From: Peribacillus deserti
Lineage (GTDB): Bacteria > Bacillota > Bacilli > Bacillales > DSM-1321
Assembly: GCF_016909175.1 (NCBI RefSeq)
Contig: NZ_JAFBFI010000001.1
Coordinates: 416,332-480,331, forward strand
Length of the DNA: 64,000 nucleotides
Reading direction: 5' to 3'
The stretch's first letter is position 1, and every line of letters starts with the position of its first letter. Positions 49,249-57,411 of the stretch are shown one piece after another. The notes below the pieces were generated by a model. The model had not been told where the DNA came from. It searched no databases and was given only the letters and a program-made list of their open reading frames with translations. The position numbers and the translations under genes were made by a program.

Positions 49249-50670
49249 ATGAATAAAAAATGGGGTTTGTGGATTTTAACAACCTTTGTTATTGGTAATA
49301 TGGTAGGGAGCGGCGTTTTTATGCTTCCGGCAAATCTTTCTCAGGTATCAAGTCCTCTTGGTACAATAACCGCCTGGGGAGTAACTGGATTGGGAGTATT
49401 AATGATTGCTCTTGTGTTCGGTAACCTGTCAACGAGAAAACCAGAATTGAAAACAGGTCCTCAAAGCTATGCGATGGACATGTTTAAATCTCCTAAGGCT
49501 GGCAAAACTGCAGGGTATAGCATGGCATGGGGATATTGGGCAGCGAACTGGGCAGCGACTGCTTCTGTAATCATCTCTTTCGCCGGTTATTTATCCACGT
49601 TTTTCCCGGTTTTAGAAAGCAGGCAGATCCTTCTGTCAATTGGTTCATTTGATTTAGAGGCGGGAAAAGCTCTCACATTGTTAGTGTGTTCTGTCCTTTT
49701 ATGGGGCATCCAATTCATCGTCAGCCGCAGCTTTAATAGTGCAGGAAAACTTAACCTGGCGGCTACTGCGGCGAAAGTAATTGGTTTTGCCTTATTTGTT
49801 ATTATTACGCTCGCAATCTTTGATGCTAGTTCTATACTAAAAGGTGTATCATTCAACGACAGCGAGGGCAATGCAGTCAGCTTAGGCGGACAGATAAATT
49901 CTGCTGCCATTGCAACTCTTTGGGCGTTTGTTGGAATTGAGGCAGCGGTTATGCTGTCCAATCGGGCAAAGTCACAAAAAGATGTTAAAAAAGCAACATT
50001 GATTGGCCTGCTGGTTGCCGTTCTCATATATGTTGGAATCACTACCTTAACGATGGGCGTTCTTCCGCAGGAACAGCTTCAGGATTCTCAGAAACCTCTG
50101 GTAGATGCTCTTAATGCCGCAATTGGCAGCAGTGCTGCAAGCATCATTGGAATACTGGCTTTAGTCTCTTTATTTGGAGCTGCTGTCGGATGGATTGTAG
50201 TAAGTTCTGAAGTGCCATATCAGGCAGCTAAACAAGGCTTATTCCCTTCATTTTTTGGCAAAACGAATAAAAACGGAGCACCTGTTGGATCGCTGACGAT
50301 TACAAATATCATGACCCAGATTTTTCTGTTTTCAACTGTCTCAGGGACAATAAGCGAGGCTTATGATTTTGCCATTGTCGTTGCGACTCTGGCTTATCTG
50401 ATCCCTTATCTTGTTTCAGCTATTTATTCTCTGAAACTAGTTATCACCGGTGAAACCTATGATGTGATTAACGGTTCGAGAGTCAAAGATGGAATCATCA
50501 CAGTTCTCGCATTAATTTACTCTCTATGGGTTATAAAAACGGGTACGGCTGATCTGAAAACATTCCTTTTAGGAATGGGATTATTTGTTGTCGGACTTCT
50601 GCTTTATCCGGTTCTTATGAAACCAAAACAAACGGAAATTACCGTGCTAAAGGAAAAAGAGCAGTATTAA
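49249..50670 (+). CDS. APC-superfamily basic amino acid/polyamine antiporter
   Basis: 473 residues, 12 or more membrane segments. The N-terminal motif WILTTFVIGNMVGSGVFMLP and the central WAFVGIEAAVMLSNRAKSQKDV match the arginine/ornithine and lysine antiporter (APA) family such as ArcD/YvsH. No deiminase or decarboxylase is nearby to fix the substrate. AAAGGTGAGATTCTT precedes the ATG. Confidence 0.85.
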   Translation: MNKKWGLWILTTFVIGNMVGSGVFMLPANLSQVSSPLGTITAWGVTGLGVLMIALVFGNLSTRKPELKTGPQSYAMDMFKSPKAGKTAGYSMAWGYWAANWAATASVIISFAGYLSTFFPVLESRQILLSIGSFDLEAGKALTLLVCSVLLWGIQFIVSRSFNSAGKLNLAATAAKVIGFALFVIITLAIFDASSILKGVSFNDSEGNAVSLGGQINSAAIATLWAFVGIEAAVMLSNRAKSQKDVKKATLIGLLVAVLIYVGITTLTMGVLPQEQLQDSQKPLVDALNAAIGSSAASIIGILALVSLFGAAVGWIVVSSEVPYQAAKQGLFPSFFGKTNKNGAPVGSLTITNIMTQIFLFSTVSGTISEAYDFAIVVATLAYLIPYLVSAIYSLKLVITGETYDVINGSRVKDGIITVLALIYSLWVIKTGTADLKTFLLGMGLFVVGLLLYPVLMKPKQTEITVLKEKEQY

Positions 50671-50700
50671 AAAATCGCCTTCAACGGCGATTTTTTTTTT
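50669..50700. terminator. Bidirectional terminator
   Basis: AAAAATCGCC / GGCGATTTTT hairpin with loop TTCAAC between the antiporter gene and the convergent lipid kinase gene. Confidence 0.9.
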
Positions 50701-50702
50701 GA

Positions 50703-51593
50703 TTATTTGCCGGCTGGCACATAAATGTTTAGATGTGAGTGAAGCACCTCAGCATTAAATGGCAGACGTTCTCCTTCATCACCATCAATATTAACAGCAA
50801 GATCTTCACTGCTTGAAACGTTCACATATGAAGAACGAATATACTCCACCTGCTCATGCTCTTTTAATTCTCCCTTTAAGAGGCTGGGGATAATCTTTAA
50901 TATATTCGGAAAAGAAAAATCCTTCAAAATGAAGATGTGAAATTTACCGTCGTTTACCTTTGCCTGGGGAGCGAATGTTTCAAAACCGCCAATAGAGTTG
51001 GTCAGTGCGGTCAGCATCAGGAATGCATGCCCGGTCCACTTACCGGTATCATGTTCGACAGTAAGCTGAAACGGTGTTTTCTTGATTAACGCTTTTAAGC
51101 CTTCGATAAAATAAGCGAAGGGCCCCAGCTTCGTTTTTTGCTCTGGTGTTACATTATAGGTGGCTTCAGCTATCGCGCCTACTGCTAAAACGTTCATAAA
51201 ATAATGATTATTCATTTTACCGATGTCCACAGGACGTACCGTCTGGCTCGTTAAGGTGTTGACGGCCTCCGCGGGCTCTAAAGGAATCCCCAGGGCTCGC
51301 GCAAAATCATTAACTGTTCCCATTGGAATCAAGCCGAATTTAGGGCGGAACTCTTGTTCAGCGAGACCGTTGATCGACTCATTAATCGTACCGTCTCCAC
51401 CCATAGAAACTACCGTATCAAATTTGTTTAGGCATGCCTCTCTCGCAAATTGGGCGGCATCTCCTTCTTTCTGAGTTTCACAAACCACTACTTCCTCATG
51501 AAAGCTTTTTAATACTTCAACTGCATGTGCTTTATATTGGGGGGCCTTTTCCTTCCCTGATGAAGGATTTATGATTAACATGGCTTTGGTCAT
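50703..51593 (-). CDS. Diacylglycerol/lipid kinase family protein (YegS/BmrU-like)
   Basis: 296 residues from MTKAMLIINPSSGKEKA. DAG-kinase catalytic signature VVSMGGDGTINESINGL and IPMGTVNDFARALG are complete. It phosphorylates a lipid in the membrane; B. subtilis BmrU/DgkB and YegS are relatives. GGAGGAAAGACA decides the start over one 33 bases upstream. Confidence 0.9.
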   Translation of the reverse strand: MTKAMLIINPSSGKEKAPQYKAHAVEVLKSFHEEVVVCETQKEGDAAQFAREACLNKFDTVVSMGGDGTINESINGLAEQEFRPKFGLIPMGTVNDFARALGIPLEPAEAVNTLTSQTVRPVDIGKMNNHYFMNVLAVGAIAEATYNVTPEQKTKLGPFAYFIEGLKALIKKTPFQLTVEHDTGKWTGHAFLMLTALTNSIGGFETFAPQAKVNDGKFHIFILKDFSFPNILKIIPSLLKGELKEHEQVEYIRSSYVNVSSSEDLAVNIDGDEGERLPFNAEVLHSHLNIYVPAGK

Positions 51594-51699
51594 TGTCTTT
51601 CCTCCATGAAATGATAGAGTTATCACCTAATCAAGTTACCTCTTTTGAGTCTTTTTAAACGGAATTTAAGGAGGAAATTATTTGGAAAAAGGGTCAGCC

Positions 51700-52105
51700 C
51701 ATAACCTGGATGGAGCATGAGCCGCTTTTCAGGCACAAACCCTCTTGTAAAATTAATCACCAGAGAAGCAAGGAAACCGGTTGGTTGATGAGCCATGGCA
51801 ACGCAAGGTCCGGCTGCCTATTGGACCTCACTGCCCATTAAAAGAATCGTTGAAGAAATGAAGGAAAGGCAGCCCTGCTTACGTTTGCCAAACAGCAGGG
51901 GCATTTGTCTGCAGCCATATTTTCGATGGGTTAATGTACTATATCGCCCCCAGCTCTCCCGGTGTCCGATTATTCCAGAGCAAACCATCGAAAAGAAGCG
52001 CCCAGCCTGAGCTTGAATACGATAGTGGAAGCTATAAGAATAGCGGCGGTGACTGCTGTTGGATATGAATCTGATATTCGAGTAGCCAGTGGGGCTTCTC
52101 ATTAA
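51700..52105 (+). pseudogene. pcp: Pyrrolidone-carboxylate peptidase (Pcp), badly degraded
   Basis: Successive fragments in different frames follow the Pcp sequence: GNRLVDEP (near 51770), GPAAYWTSLPIKRIVEEMKE (51802 on), PAYVCQTAGAFVCSHIFDGL then MYYIA (51872 on; catalytic Cys in AFVCS), PIIPEQTIEKKRP (51968 on) and SLSLNTIVEAIRIAAVTAVG (to about 52065). At least three frameshifts separate them and the N-terminal third is not recognisable. The gene would have removed N-terminal pyroglutamate from peptides. Confidence 0.75.
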
Positions 52106-52249
52106 GGGCTTTTCGTAGAGAAATCGGCAGAGAAAGGGGTTTACTTCTATCTGCTTTTTTATCAGGTTCATATTGAAATGAAGACTGATGTTGAACTAAA
52201 TGGGTAATATAAGTCTAATAGCAATTACCCGGAAGGCTGGCAGAATCAT

Positions 52250-52624
52250 ATGGAGAATAAATCATTAAGAGCAGTGATTGTTTTAGGAGTTAATAAAGGC
52301 CATGGAGAGAATCGTGAGAACCATACCTTGGAAAAAGCATCGTCAGCCTGGCAGGAGCTGGCTGCAGAAATGTATCAGCAAACCAATATTTATGTATCAG
52401 CCGTCGCTCATAAAAGTAAAACCGTATACCATACAGAATGGGGCTGCCCAGCAGGCGGGGAAGACACCATTACATTTACATCCAGCGTAAACTACGAATA
52501 TGTAAAAGATATCAATGCCTGGAAACAAACCGTAATTGCACTGACCAAAAAATTAAAATCCCGTTTTGAGCAGGAAACAGTGACCATTGAATTTGAAGAT
52601 ATCAGCTTAATTTATCTGGATTAA
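52250..52624 (+). CDS. Conserved-looking protein of unknown function
   Basis: 124 residues: RAVIVLGVNKGHGENRENHT, ANIYVSA-like strand NIYVSAVAHKSKTVYHTEWG, CPAGGEDTITFTSSVNYEYV and a C-terminal beta strand VTIEFEDISLIYLD. No signal peptide. Codon use looks normal and the frame is intact, unlike the pseudogene upstream. The ribosome binding site is weak (GGAAGGCTGGCAGAATCAT). Family not recognised. Confidence 0.65.
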   Translation: MENKSLRAVIVLGVNKGHGENRENHTLEKASSAWQELAAEMYQQTNIYVSAVAHKSKTVYHTEWGCPAGGEDTITFTSSVNYEYVKDINAWKQTVIALTKKLKSRFEQETVTIEFEDISLIYLD

Positions 52625-52737
52625 ATACAGAGAGGAACTGAATACGGTGGCATTTAATTCCTCTTTTGGGGTTATAGGGTGTTTTAGTTGTAAATTTCCG
52701 GTAAGCAGCGTCTGACTGGAGGTCTGCTTAGAGTTTT

Positions 52738-52810
52738 ATGTGGCAAAATAACCAATTTATGTGGCTGAATTAACTTTTTATGTGGCAAAAACTCAAATTT
52801 ATGTGGCTGG
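52738..52810 (+). repeat. Degenerate tandem repeat, TTTATGTGGC type
   Basis: Four copies of TTTATGTGGC(A/T) with a period of 20-23 bases; spacers diverge (AAAATAACCAA, TGAATTAACTT, AAAAACTCAAA). No gene present. Confidence 0.8.
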
Positions 52811-52865
52811 GCCGTCCAGTGTAGTGGTACACGATTTTTTCAGGAGGCCCATTCATCGTTTTAGA

Positions 52866-52995
52866 GATTTATGCTTAACTATGAGCATTGAATGATTAAC
52901 TTTTAGGAATTTATGCTTCTCTTTTAATGGAAAATGCTTAAGTTTCCATGGTAAATGCTTAACCTATAAAATTTATGCTTAAGTTCTAGACTTAT
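52866..52995 (+). repeat. Degenerate tandem repeat, (TTT)ATGCTTAA type
   Basis: About six copies of TTTATGCTTA(A/G) or AAATGCTTAA with spacing near 20-30 bases. The last is altered to CTTATACTTG. It continues the same kind of TTATG-headed repeat as the block upstream and merges into the DnaA-box block downstream. Confidence 0.7.
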
Positions 52996-53050
52996 ACTTG
53001 TCTCACGGAAATTAGGTGTGAGTTCCAAGGTTATGATCACCGAAATTAAC

Positions 53051-53305
53051 TTATGCACAAGGCTTATCTTATGCCTTTATAAACTTATGCACAAGTCCAC
53101 ATTTATGCCGTATAAACTTATGAACAATAAAAGTATGCCAATCTGAACTTATACACAAATTCCAAGAATCTTGCTTACGGAACGTAACTTATACACAGGT
53201 TTCAAACATTAAACTGAATTTATGCACAAATTCCAAAATTTTATTTATTTTACTATCCCTTGCAAACGTACTTATCCCCAGCCTATCCACATATCCTTAT
53301 CCACA
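53051..53305 (+). promoter_or_regulatory. Cluster of DnaA boxes (TTATNCACA)
   Basis: Six perfect matches to the Bacillus DnaA box TTATNCACA on the same strand at 53051, 53085, 53149, 53189, 53220 and 53297; near-matches at 53118 (TTATGAACA), 53272 (TTATCCCCA) and 53283 (CTATCCACA). Most spacings are 31-34 bases, about three helical turns. There is no gene in the interval 52625-53313 and no dnaA or dnaN in the window, so this is not recognisably the origin itself. The repeats also look like degenerate tandem units headed AACTTATGCACAA. Confidence 0.65.
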
Positions 53306-53313
53306 AGCATCAT

Positions 53314-54129
53314 TTATTGATTGCCCCGCTGAAGATCCTTCGATTTCTGTGTACAACTTTCCATAGCTGATAGAATAGCAGCACGAAAATTATGCTGTTC
53401 AAGTGCTGCGACCGCCTGGATGGTTGCTCCTCCCGGAGTGCAGACATTGTCTTTGAGCGCTCCTGGATGCATGCCGGTTTCCAGCACCATTTTTGCTGCG
53501 CCTAAAACGGCTTGTGCAGCCATTGTGTATGCCTGTGCTCTTGGAATTCCATCTCTTACGCCTCCGTCTGCCAATGCTTCTATAAACATATATACATAAG
53601 CAGGGGAGGAGCCGCTGATTGCAGGCACCGCATCCATCAATTCCTCTTTTAATACTTCCGTTTTACCGAAACTGTTGTATAAAGCTAATACCTGGCTAAG
53701 TTCTTCATCGGTAACCTGCTGATTACGGCATACTGCACTTAGTCCTTCACCTATTAATGAAGGAGTATTTGGCATGGTCCGGACAACTTTGGCTGAGCCG
53801 CCGAGTTCTTTTTCAATGAAGTGTAAACTCACTCCTGCAGCGATAGTGATGATAACGGTTCCTGCTTCCATAGATGTCCTTATTTCAGAAAGAATCGCTC
53901 TATGCAAATCAGGTTTTACAGCCAGAATGAGAAAGTCTGCATGGGAGGCTACTTCCTTATTATTACGTGAGGTTAATACGCCGTACTTTTCCCGGGCAAA
54001 CTCTAATGTTTGTTCTGAAGAGGCACTCACCATGATTTGGCCGCGGGAGGCTGTCCCTGTCCCCAGCATTCCTTCAATCATGGCCTGCGCCATTTTTCCG
54101 CATCCAATAAAACCAATCTTCTTTTCCAT
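53314..54129 (-). CDS. proI: Pyrroline-5-carboxylate reductase
   Basis: Last step of proline synthesis: reduces 1-pyrroline-5-carboxylate with NAD(P)H. 271 residues with N-terminal Rossmann loop IGFIGCGKMAQAMIEGM and the C-terminal P5CR signature AISGSSPAYVYMFIEALADG then GVRDGIPRAQAY and PGGATIQAVAALE. GAGGTGAAAGT precedes the ATG. It stands alone, without proA/proB, as do proI/proG in Bacillus. ComER-type paralogues exist, but the complete catalytic motif supports a true reductase. Confidence 0.93.
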   Translation of the reverse strand: MEKKIGFIGCGKMAQAMIEGMLGTGTASRGQIMVSASSEQTLEFAREKYGVLTSRNNKEVASHADFLILAVKPDLHRAILSEIRTSMEAGTVIITIAAGVSLHFIEKELGGSAKVVRTMPNTPSLIGEGLSAVCRNQQVTDEELSQVLALYNSFGKTEVLKEELMDAVPAISGSSPAYVYMFIEALADGGVRDGIPRAQAYTMAAQAVLGAAKMVLETGMHPGALKDNVCTPGGATIQAVAALEQHNFRAAILSAMESCTQKSKDLQRGNQ

Positions 54130-54290
54130 ACTTTCACCTCGTTATAATAGCTCGTTCATACGACGTTATTATACTCCAAAACTTACTCATACAAAATTGT
54201 GAGGAGCTGACTATCCTGGCAATAAAAAAAAACACCCGGCCAGATCTCATCTGACAGGGCATTTGCGTGGTAAGCTTCCCAATAGAACGT

Positions 54291-55238
54291 TTATTTAAGT
54301 ACAGTCAGTTTTTCTAGCTCTGCTGCAAAGAATTTGGCTGCTTCAAGCATGCCGAATTTGCCTATTTTAGCTTCGGCATCTGAGTTATAGTTTGTATTTG
54401 TATTAATATCATAGGTGAAGATTTCGCCTTCTTCATTTTTGATAAATTCAATCCCGGCAACTTCAATGTTATTAGCTCTGAGAAAAGTTTCGTATTTTTC
54501 AATTATAGGCTCGTTAAAATCTTCAACGATCTGGAATTTTGGTTTTTCTTCTACTTCTTCTCCAACAGGGCAGAATAGGTCACCGATCTGGCAGGCATCT
54601 GCCGGGCACAGTTCAAATCCTTCAGATGTATCCACACGTACCGCATATATAAACTTACCGCCTGTAAACTCACAGCGGGTTATATAGGATTCTGGTGATT
54701 GAATATATTCCTGTACGAGTGTGATGCCATCCACTGGCTCTTCAAAATCAGGGCTTTCCAGATATTCCTCAAGGCCTTCAAGTGAATGGAAAAGGCGTAC
54801 GCCAAGCCCTTTCCCAGCCCGGTTATGCTTTGTGATAAAAGAAGGGGAATCCAGCTTCACAGCGGCTGTAAAGATTTGATCTTTGCCGACCGCCGCCAAT
54901 GTTTTCGGAGTCTTGATTCCTGCTGCATCTAACGCCATGTACTGATTCACCTTACTTACTTCGAGCCTTAATGCCCGGCTGCCGTTAATTACTCTGCGGC
55001 CATGCCGTTCAAGCCAGGAAAGGACCGCTTCTGTTAATTCAGGTGCGTAACGGTGTTCCCGGGTATGAGAGGAGGCACTCATTCTGCTGTAAAATATACC
55101 TTCTGGAGGCTCTGTATGTAAATCAACAATTCCCTGGTCAAGGAACCATTCCTCATATGGAAGTCCCAGTTCTTCAAGACGATTTGTTAAATGATTGGTC
55201 CATTCGCTATTTTCGTGGATGATGTATATTTTGCTCAT
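54291..55238 (-). CDS. ATP-grasp (RimK-like) ligase-type protein in a SAM-riboswitch operon
   Basis: 315 residues. ATP-grasp features: SKVNQYMALDAAGIKTPKTL (pre-grasp), SPSFITKHNRAGKGLGVRLF (ATP lysine/glycine loop), VQEYIQSPESYITRCEF and the metal-binding end EIFTYDINTNTNYNSDAE. Such proteins join an amine or thiol to a carboxylate with ATP. It follows the flavin monooxygenase gene by 18 bases under the same riboswitch, so a role in sulfur compound metabolism is likely, but the substrate is unknown. AGGAGGAAAAATGAA precedes the ATG. Confidence 0.8.
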   Translation of the reverse strand: MSKIYIIHENSEWTNHLTNRLEELGLPYEEWFLDQGIVDLHTEPPEGIFYSRMSASSHTREHRYAPELTEAVLSWLERHGRRVINGSRALRLEVSKVNQYMALDAAGIKTPKTLAAVGKDQIFTAAVKLDSPSFITKHNRAGKGLGVRLFHSLEGLEEYLESPDFEEPVDGITLVQEYIQSPESYITRCEFTGGKFIYAVRVDTSEGFELCPADACQIGDLFCPVGEEVEEKPKFQIVEDFNEPIIEKYETFLRANNIEVAGIEFIKNEEGEIFTYDINTNTNYNSDAEAKIGKFGMLEAAKFFAAELEKLTVLK

Positions 55239-55256
55239 TTCATTTTTCCTCCTAGT

Positions 55257-56315
55257 TCAGTTTGCGCTTATAACCTGCGCATTTCTTCTTTGTTCTACCA
55301 GCGGCATTACCTGCTCTGAAAATCTCTTCATTTCTTCAAGCTGAGGTGAGAATTGAAGAAGCAGCAAGTCTACTCCAGCATTTTCGTATTCGAGAATTTT
55401 ATCTGCAATCTGCTCCGGTGTACCAATTAAATTTGGACGAAGTCCGCGGTTGGAAACGGAATAATCATATAGCTTAATCTGCTGTTCCAGCTGCGATTTG
55501 GTTGTGAAATCCTTAAACCCTGCATATGCACTGGATTCCTTCACATCTGTTATTCTTGCAAGTTCTTCCTGTACTTCTTCTTCCGTATCTCTGCAGATTA
55601 TATAAGCCGCCATTCCAAAGGACTTAAAAGGTTCCTTTCCTGCAGCAATTCGTCTATCTTTCATATCCGTTATTTTCCTTGCAGCTTCTTCAACGGTCCC
55701 TCCATGCATAACGTAAGCATCACAGCCCTCTACAATAGCCTGCTTGCCCCTGGGACTTTCTCCACCCGCATAAAGAATCGGGTTTGGCTTTTGAACTGGC
55801 TTTGGTTCGAGATGTGCATTTTGGATATCATAGAACTTGCCTTTAAATGTGAAAGTTTCCTGCTCCCACAGGCCTTTTAAAACGGTGAGAAATTCCTCTG
55901 TGCGATCATATCGTGCATCATGCTCAGTAAAAATGCCTCCGTATTGGCGTGCCTCTTCTTCCCACCAGGCAGAAACAACATTCAAGGTAAAACGTCCATT
56001 GCTTATATGATCTATGTTTGCAGCCATTTTTGCAGTTACAGCAGGATTGTGGAAACCAGGGCGAACCGCTGTCATAATCTCAATTTTCTCTGTAACGGCT
56101 GCTAAAGCAGCAGCTGTAGTCCATGCCTCAAGGGAATCTCTTTCCGGGCCTTTAATATCATTCAAATATAATTCAGCGATTAGGGTCGTACTGAATCCCC
56201 AATTTTCCGCAGATGTAATTACTTTTTTCGCATAATCATAGGTAGCCGGCATGTTTTCTTGTTCCACATTCCGCAGCCAGCCTCCAAAAATCGGCAGCCA
56301 AAAACCATATTTCAT
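55257..56315 (-). CDS. LLM-class flavin-dependent monooxygenase (SsuD/DszA/SfnG-like)
   Basis: 352 residues from MKYGFWLPIFGGWLRNVEQE. Bacterial-luciferase-like fold: the flavin site region GRFTLNVVSAWWEEEARQYG, then EFLTVLKGLWEQETFTFKGK and PILYAGGESPRGKQ are typical of alkanesulfonate and dimethylsulfone monooxygenases. The start is chosen because GAGGAGAGAAGTAAA precedes it; a longer form begins 81 bases upstream. First gene behind the SAM riboswitch, so it probably releases sulfur from an organosulfur compound when SAM is low. Confidence 0.87.
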   Translation of the reverse strand: MKYGFWLPIFGGWLRNVEQENMPATYDYAKKVITSAENWGFSTTLIAELYLNDIKGPERDSLEAWTTAAALAAVTEKIEIMTAVRPGFHNPAVTAKMAANIDHISNGRFTLNVVSAWWEEEARQYGGIFTEHDARYDRTEEFLTVLKGLWEQETFTFKGKFYDIQNAHLEPKPVQKPNPILYAGGESPRGKQAIVEGCDAYVMHGGTVEEAARKITDMKDRRIAAGKEPFKSFGMAAYIICRDTEEEVQEELARITDVKESSAYAGFKDFTTKSQLEQQIKLYDYSVSNRGLRPNLIGTPEQIADKILEYENAGVDLLLLQFSPQLEEMKRFSEQVMPLVEQRRNAQVISAN

Positions 56316-56439
56316 TTTACTTCTCTCCTCAGCTGTTTTTTTGAAAAGCCTGTTTTCCATATTTTTGTTCATGCCCTTAAGTACGCAAAAAGACATTCAG
56401 GGACATACAACTTTTAGCAAAATATGCCTCGTAAAACAC

Positions 56440-56468
56440 AAAAAAACCTCTTCGATAAGAAGAAGTTT
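56440..56468 (-). terminator. Riboswitch-controlled terminator
   Basis: Minus strand AACTTCTTC / GAAGAGGTT with loop TTATC, followed by a run of T. Located between the SAM aptamer and the monooxygenase gene, the standard expression platform. Confidence 0.85.
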
Positions 56469-56483
56469 TAAATTACGCTTCAA

Positions 56484-56587
56484 TCTTATCTTTCGAAACC
56501 AAAGTTCCGATGGATTTAGCACCTTACTGTACAAACAGTGGTTGCCGGGCTTCAAAGGGCCATTCCCTCCGCCTCTCTTGATAAGAG
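56484..56587 (-). promoter_or_regulatory. SAM-I riboswitch (S-box)
   Basis: Minus strand: TCTTATCAAGAGAGGCGGAG, GAATGGCCCTTTGAAGCCCG, GCAACC, AAGGTGCTAAATCC and closing GATAAGA. These are the conserved S-box elements (AGAGnGGnGGAGGGA, GAnGCCCGGCAACC, GGTGCnAAnTCC) with a pairing P1 stem TCTTATC / GATAAGA. It switches off the monooxygenase/ATP-grasp operon when S-adenosylmethionine is plentiful. Confidence 0.95.
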
Positions 56588-56660
56588 ATTATTCAATTAA
56601 TTGAAATCCTACCACATAACTAAAAATTTAACAATCATTTATTTCTATATTCGAAATATT

Positions 56661-56677
56661 ATGGGGACTGTCCCCAT
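56661..56677. repeat. Single REP-like palindrome (GGGGAC-T-GTCCCC)
   Basis: ATGGGGACTGTCCCCAT, the same palindrome as the two copies near 44.3 kb, here between the SAM riboswitch and pabA. Confidence 0.75.
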
Positions 56678-56775
56678 TTCCTGATTATTTCCCAATATTT
56701 TTCTTTTGTGAAAGAAGCTTTGTCTGGTAAATTTAAATAGGGTTTGTTTGATTTCCGCTAAAGGAGTTACCTTAC

Positions 56776-57411
56776 TTGATTTTATTAATAGATAATTATG
56801 ATTCTTTTACTTATAACTTATATCAATATGTTCAGGAAATTGGGGAAGAGGCTGTAGTTAAAAGAAATAATGAAATTACGATAGATGAAATAAAAAAGAT
56901 GAATCCTGATTATATTCTCCTTTCTCCCGGTCCGGGGAATCCGGATGAATCAGGTGTCTGTCTCGATGTGATCAGGGAATTCCATAGAACCATACCTATA
57001 TTAGGGATCTGCCTGGGACACCAGGCTATAGCACGCGCTTTTGGGGGCAGAGTGATAAAAGCCAGCAGGCCCATGCATGGCAAGGTTTCACGGATCACAC
57101 ATGATCGGAAAACGATCTTTAAAGACATTCCAGATTCTTTCTCAGTAACTCGCTATCATTCCTTGATTGCAGAGAAGGAATCCCTGCCAGACTGTTTGGA
57201 AGCATCAGCCATCGCTGAAGACGGTGAGATCATGGCAATCCGCCATAAAACTTATCAGGTAGAAGGCTTGCAATTCCATCCAGAATCAATCATGTCCGAA
57301 CATGGACATGCCTTATTAAAAAACTTTTTTAACAAAAATAAAATGAAACTTCAAGCATTCGAGGGGTCGGCAAATGGACAAAAGCAAAAAAGTTCCTTAT
57401 CTTCACTTTGA
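56776..57411 (+). CDS. pabA: Aminodeoxychorismate/anthranilate synthase glutamine amidotransferase subunit
   Basis: 211 residues. Class I amidotransferase: N-terminal LLIDNYDSFTYNLYQYV, oxyanion loop LLSPGPGNPDESG, nucleophile Cys in ILGICLGHQAI, and catalytic His/Glu in LQFHPESIMSEHG. Supplies ammonia for 4-amino-4-deoxychorismate in folate synthesis. Starts with TTG behind AAAGGAGTTACCTTAC. The pabB-pabC fusion starts 38 bases inside it, which indicates coupled translation. The partner gene makes PabA more likely than TrpG. Confidence 0.9.
   Translation: MILLIDNYDSFTYNLYQYVQEIGEEAVVKRNNEITIDEIKKMNPDYILLSPGPGNPDESGVCLDVIREFHRTIPILGICLGHQAIARAFGGRVIKASRPMHGKVSRITHDRKTIFKDIPDSFSVTRYHSLIAEKESLPDCLEASAIAEDGEIMAIRHKTYQVEGLQFHPESIMSEHGHALLKNFFNKNKMKLQAFEGSANGQKQKSSLSSL

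Noticed and set aside
49587..50042. Minus-strand open frame of 151 codons inside the amino acid antiporter gene
   Set aside because: Shadow of a strongly supported membrane transporter; no ribosome binding site.
52738..53305. Chromosomal replication origin
   Set aside because: DnaA boxes are present, but there is no dnaA, dnaN, rpmH or gyr gene, and no clear AT-rich unwinding element with the DnaA-trio pattern could be identified by eye. A secondary DnaA-box cluster is the safer reading.
53774..54202. Plus-strand open frame of 142 codons opposite proI
   Set aside because: Antisense shadow of a well-defined pyrroline-5-carboxylate reductase gene.
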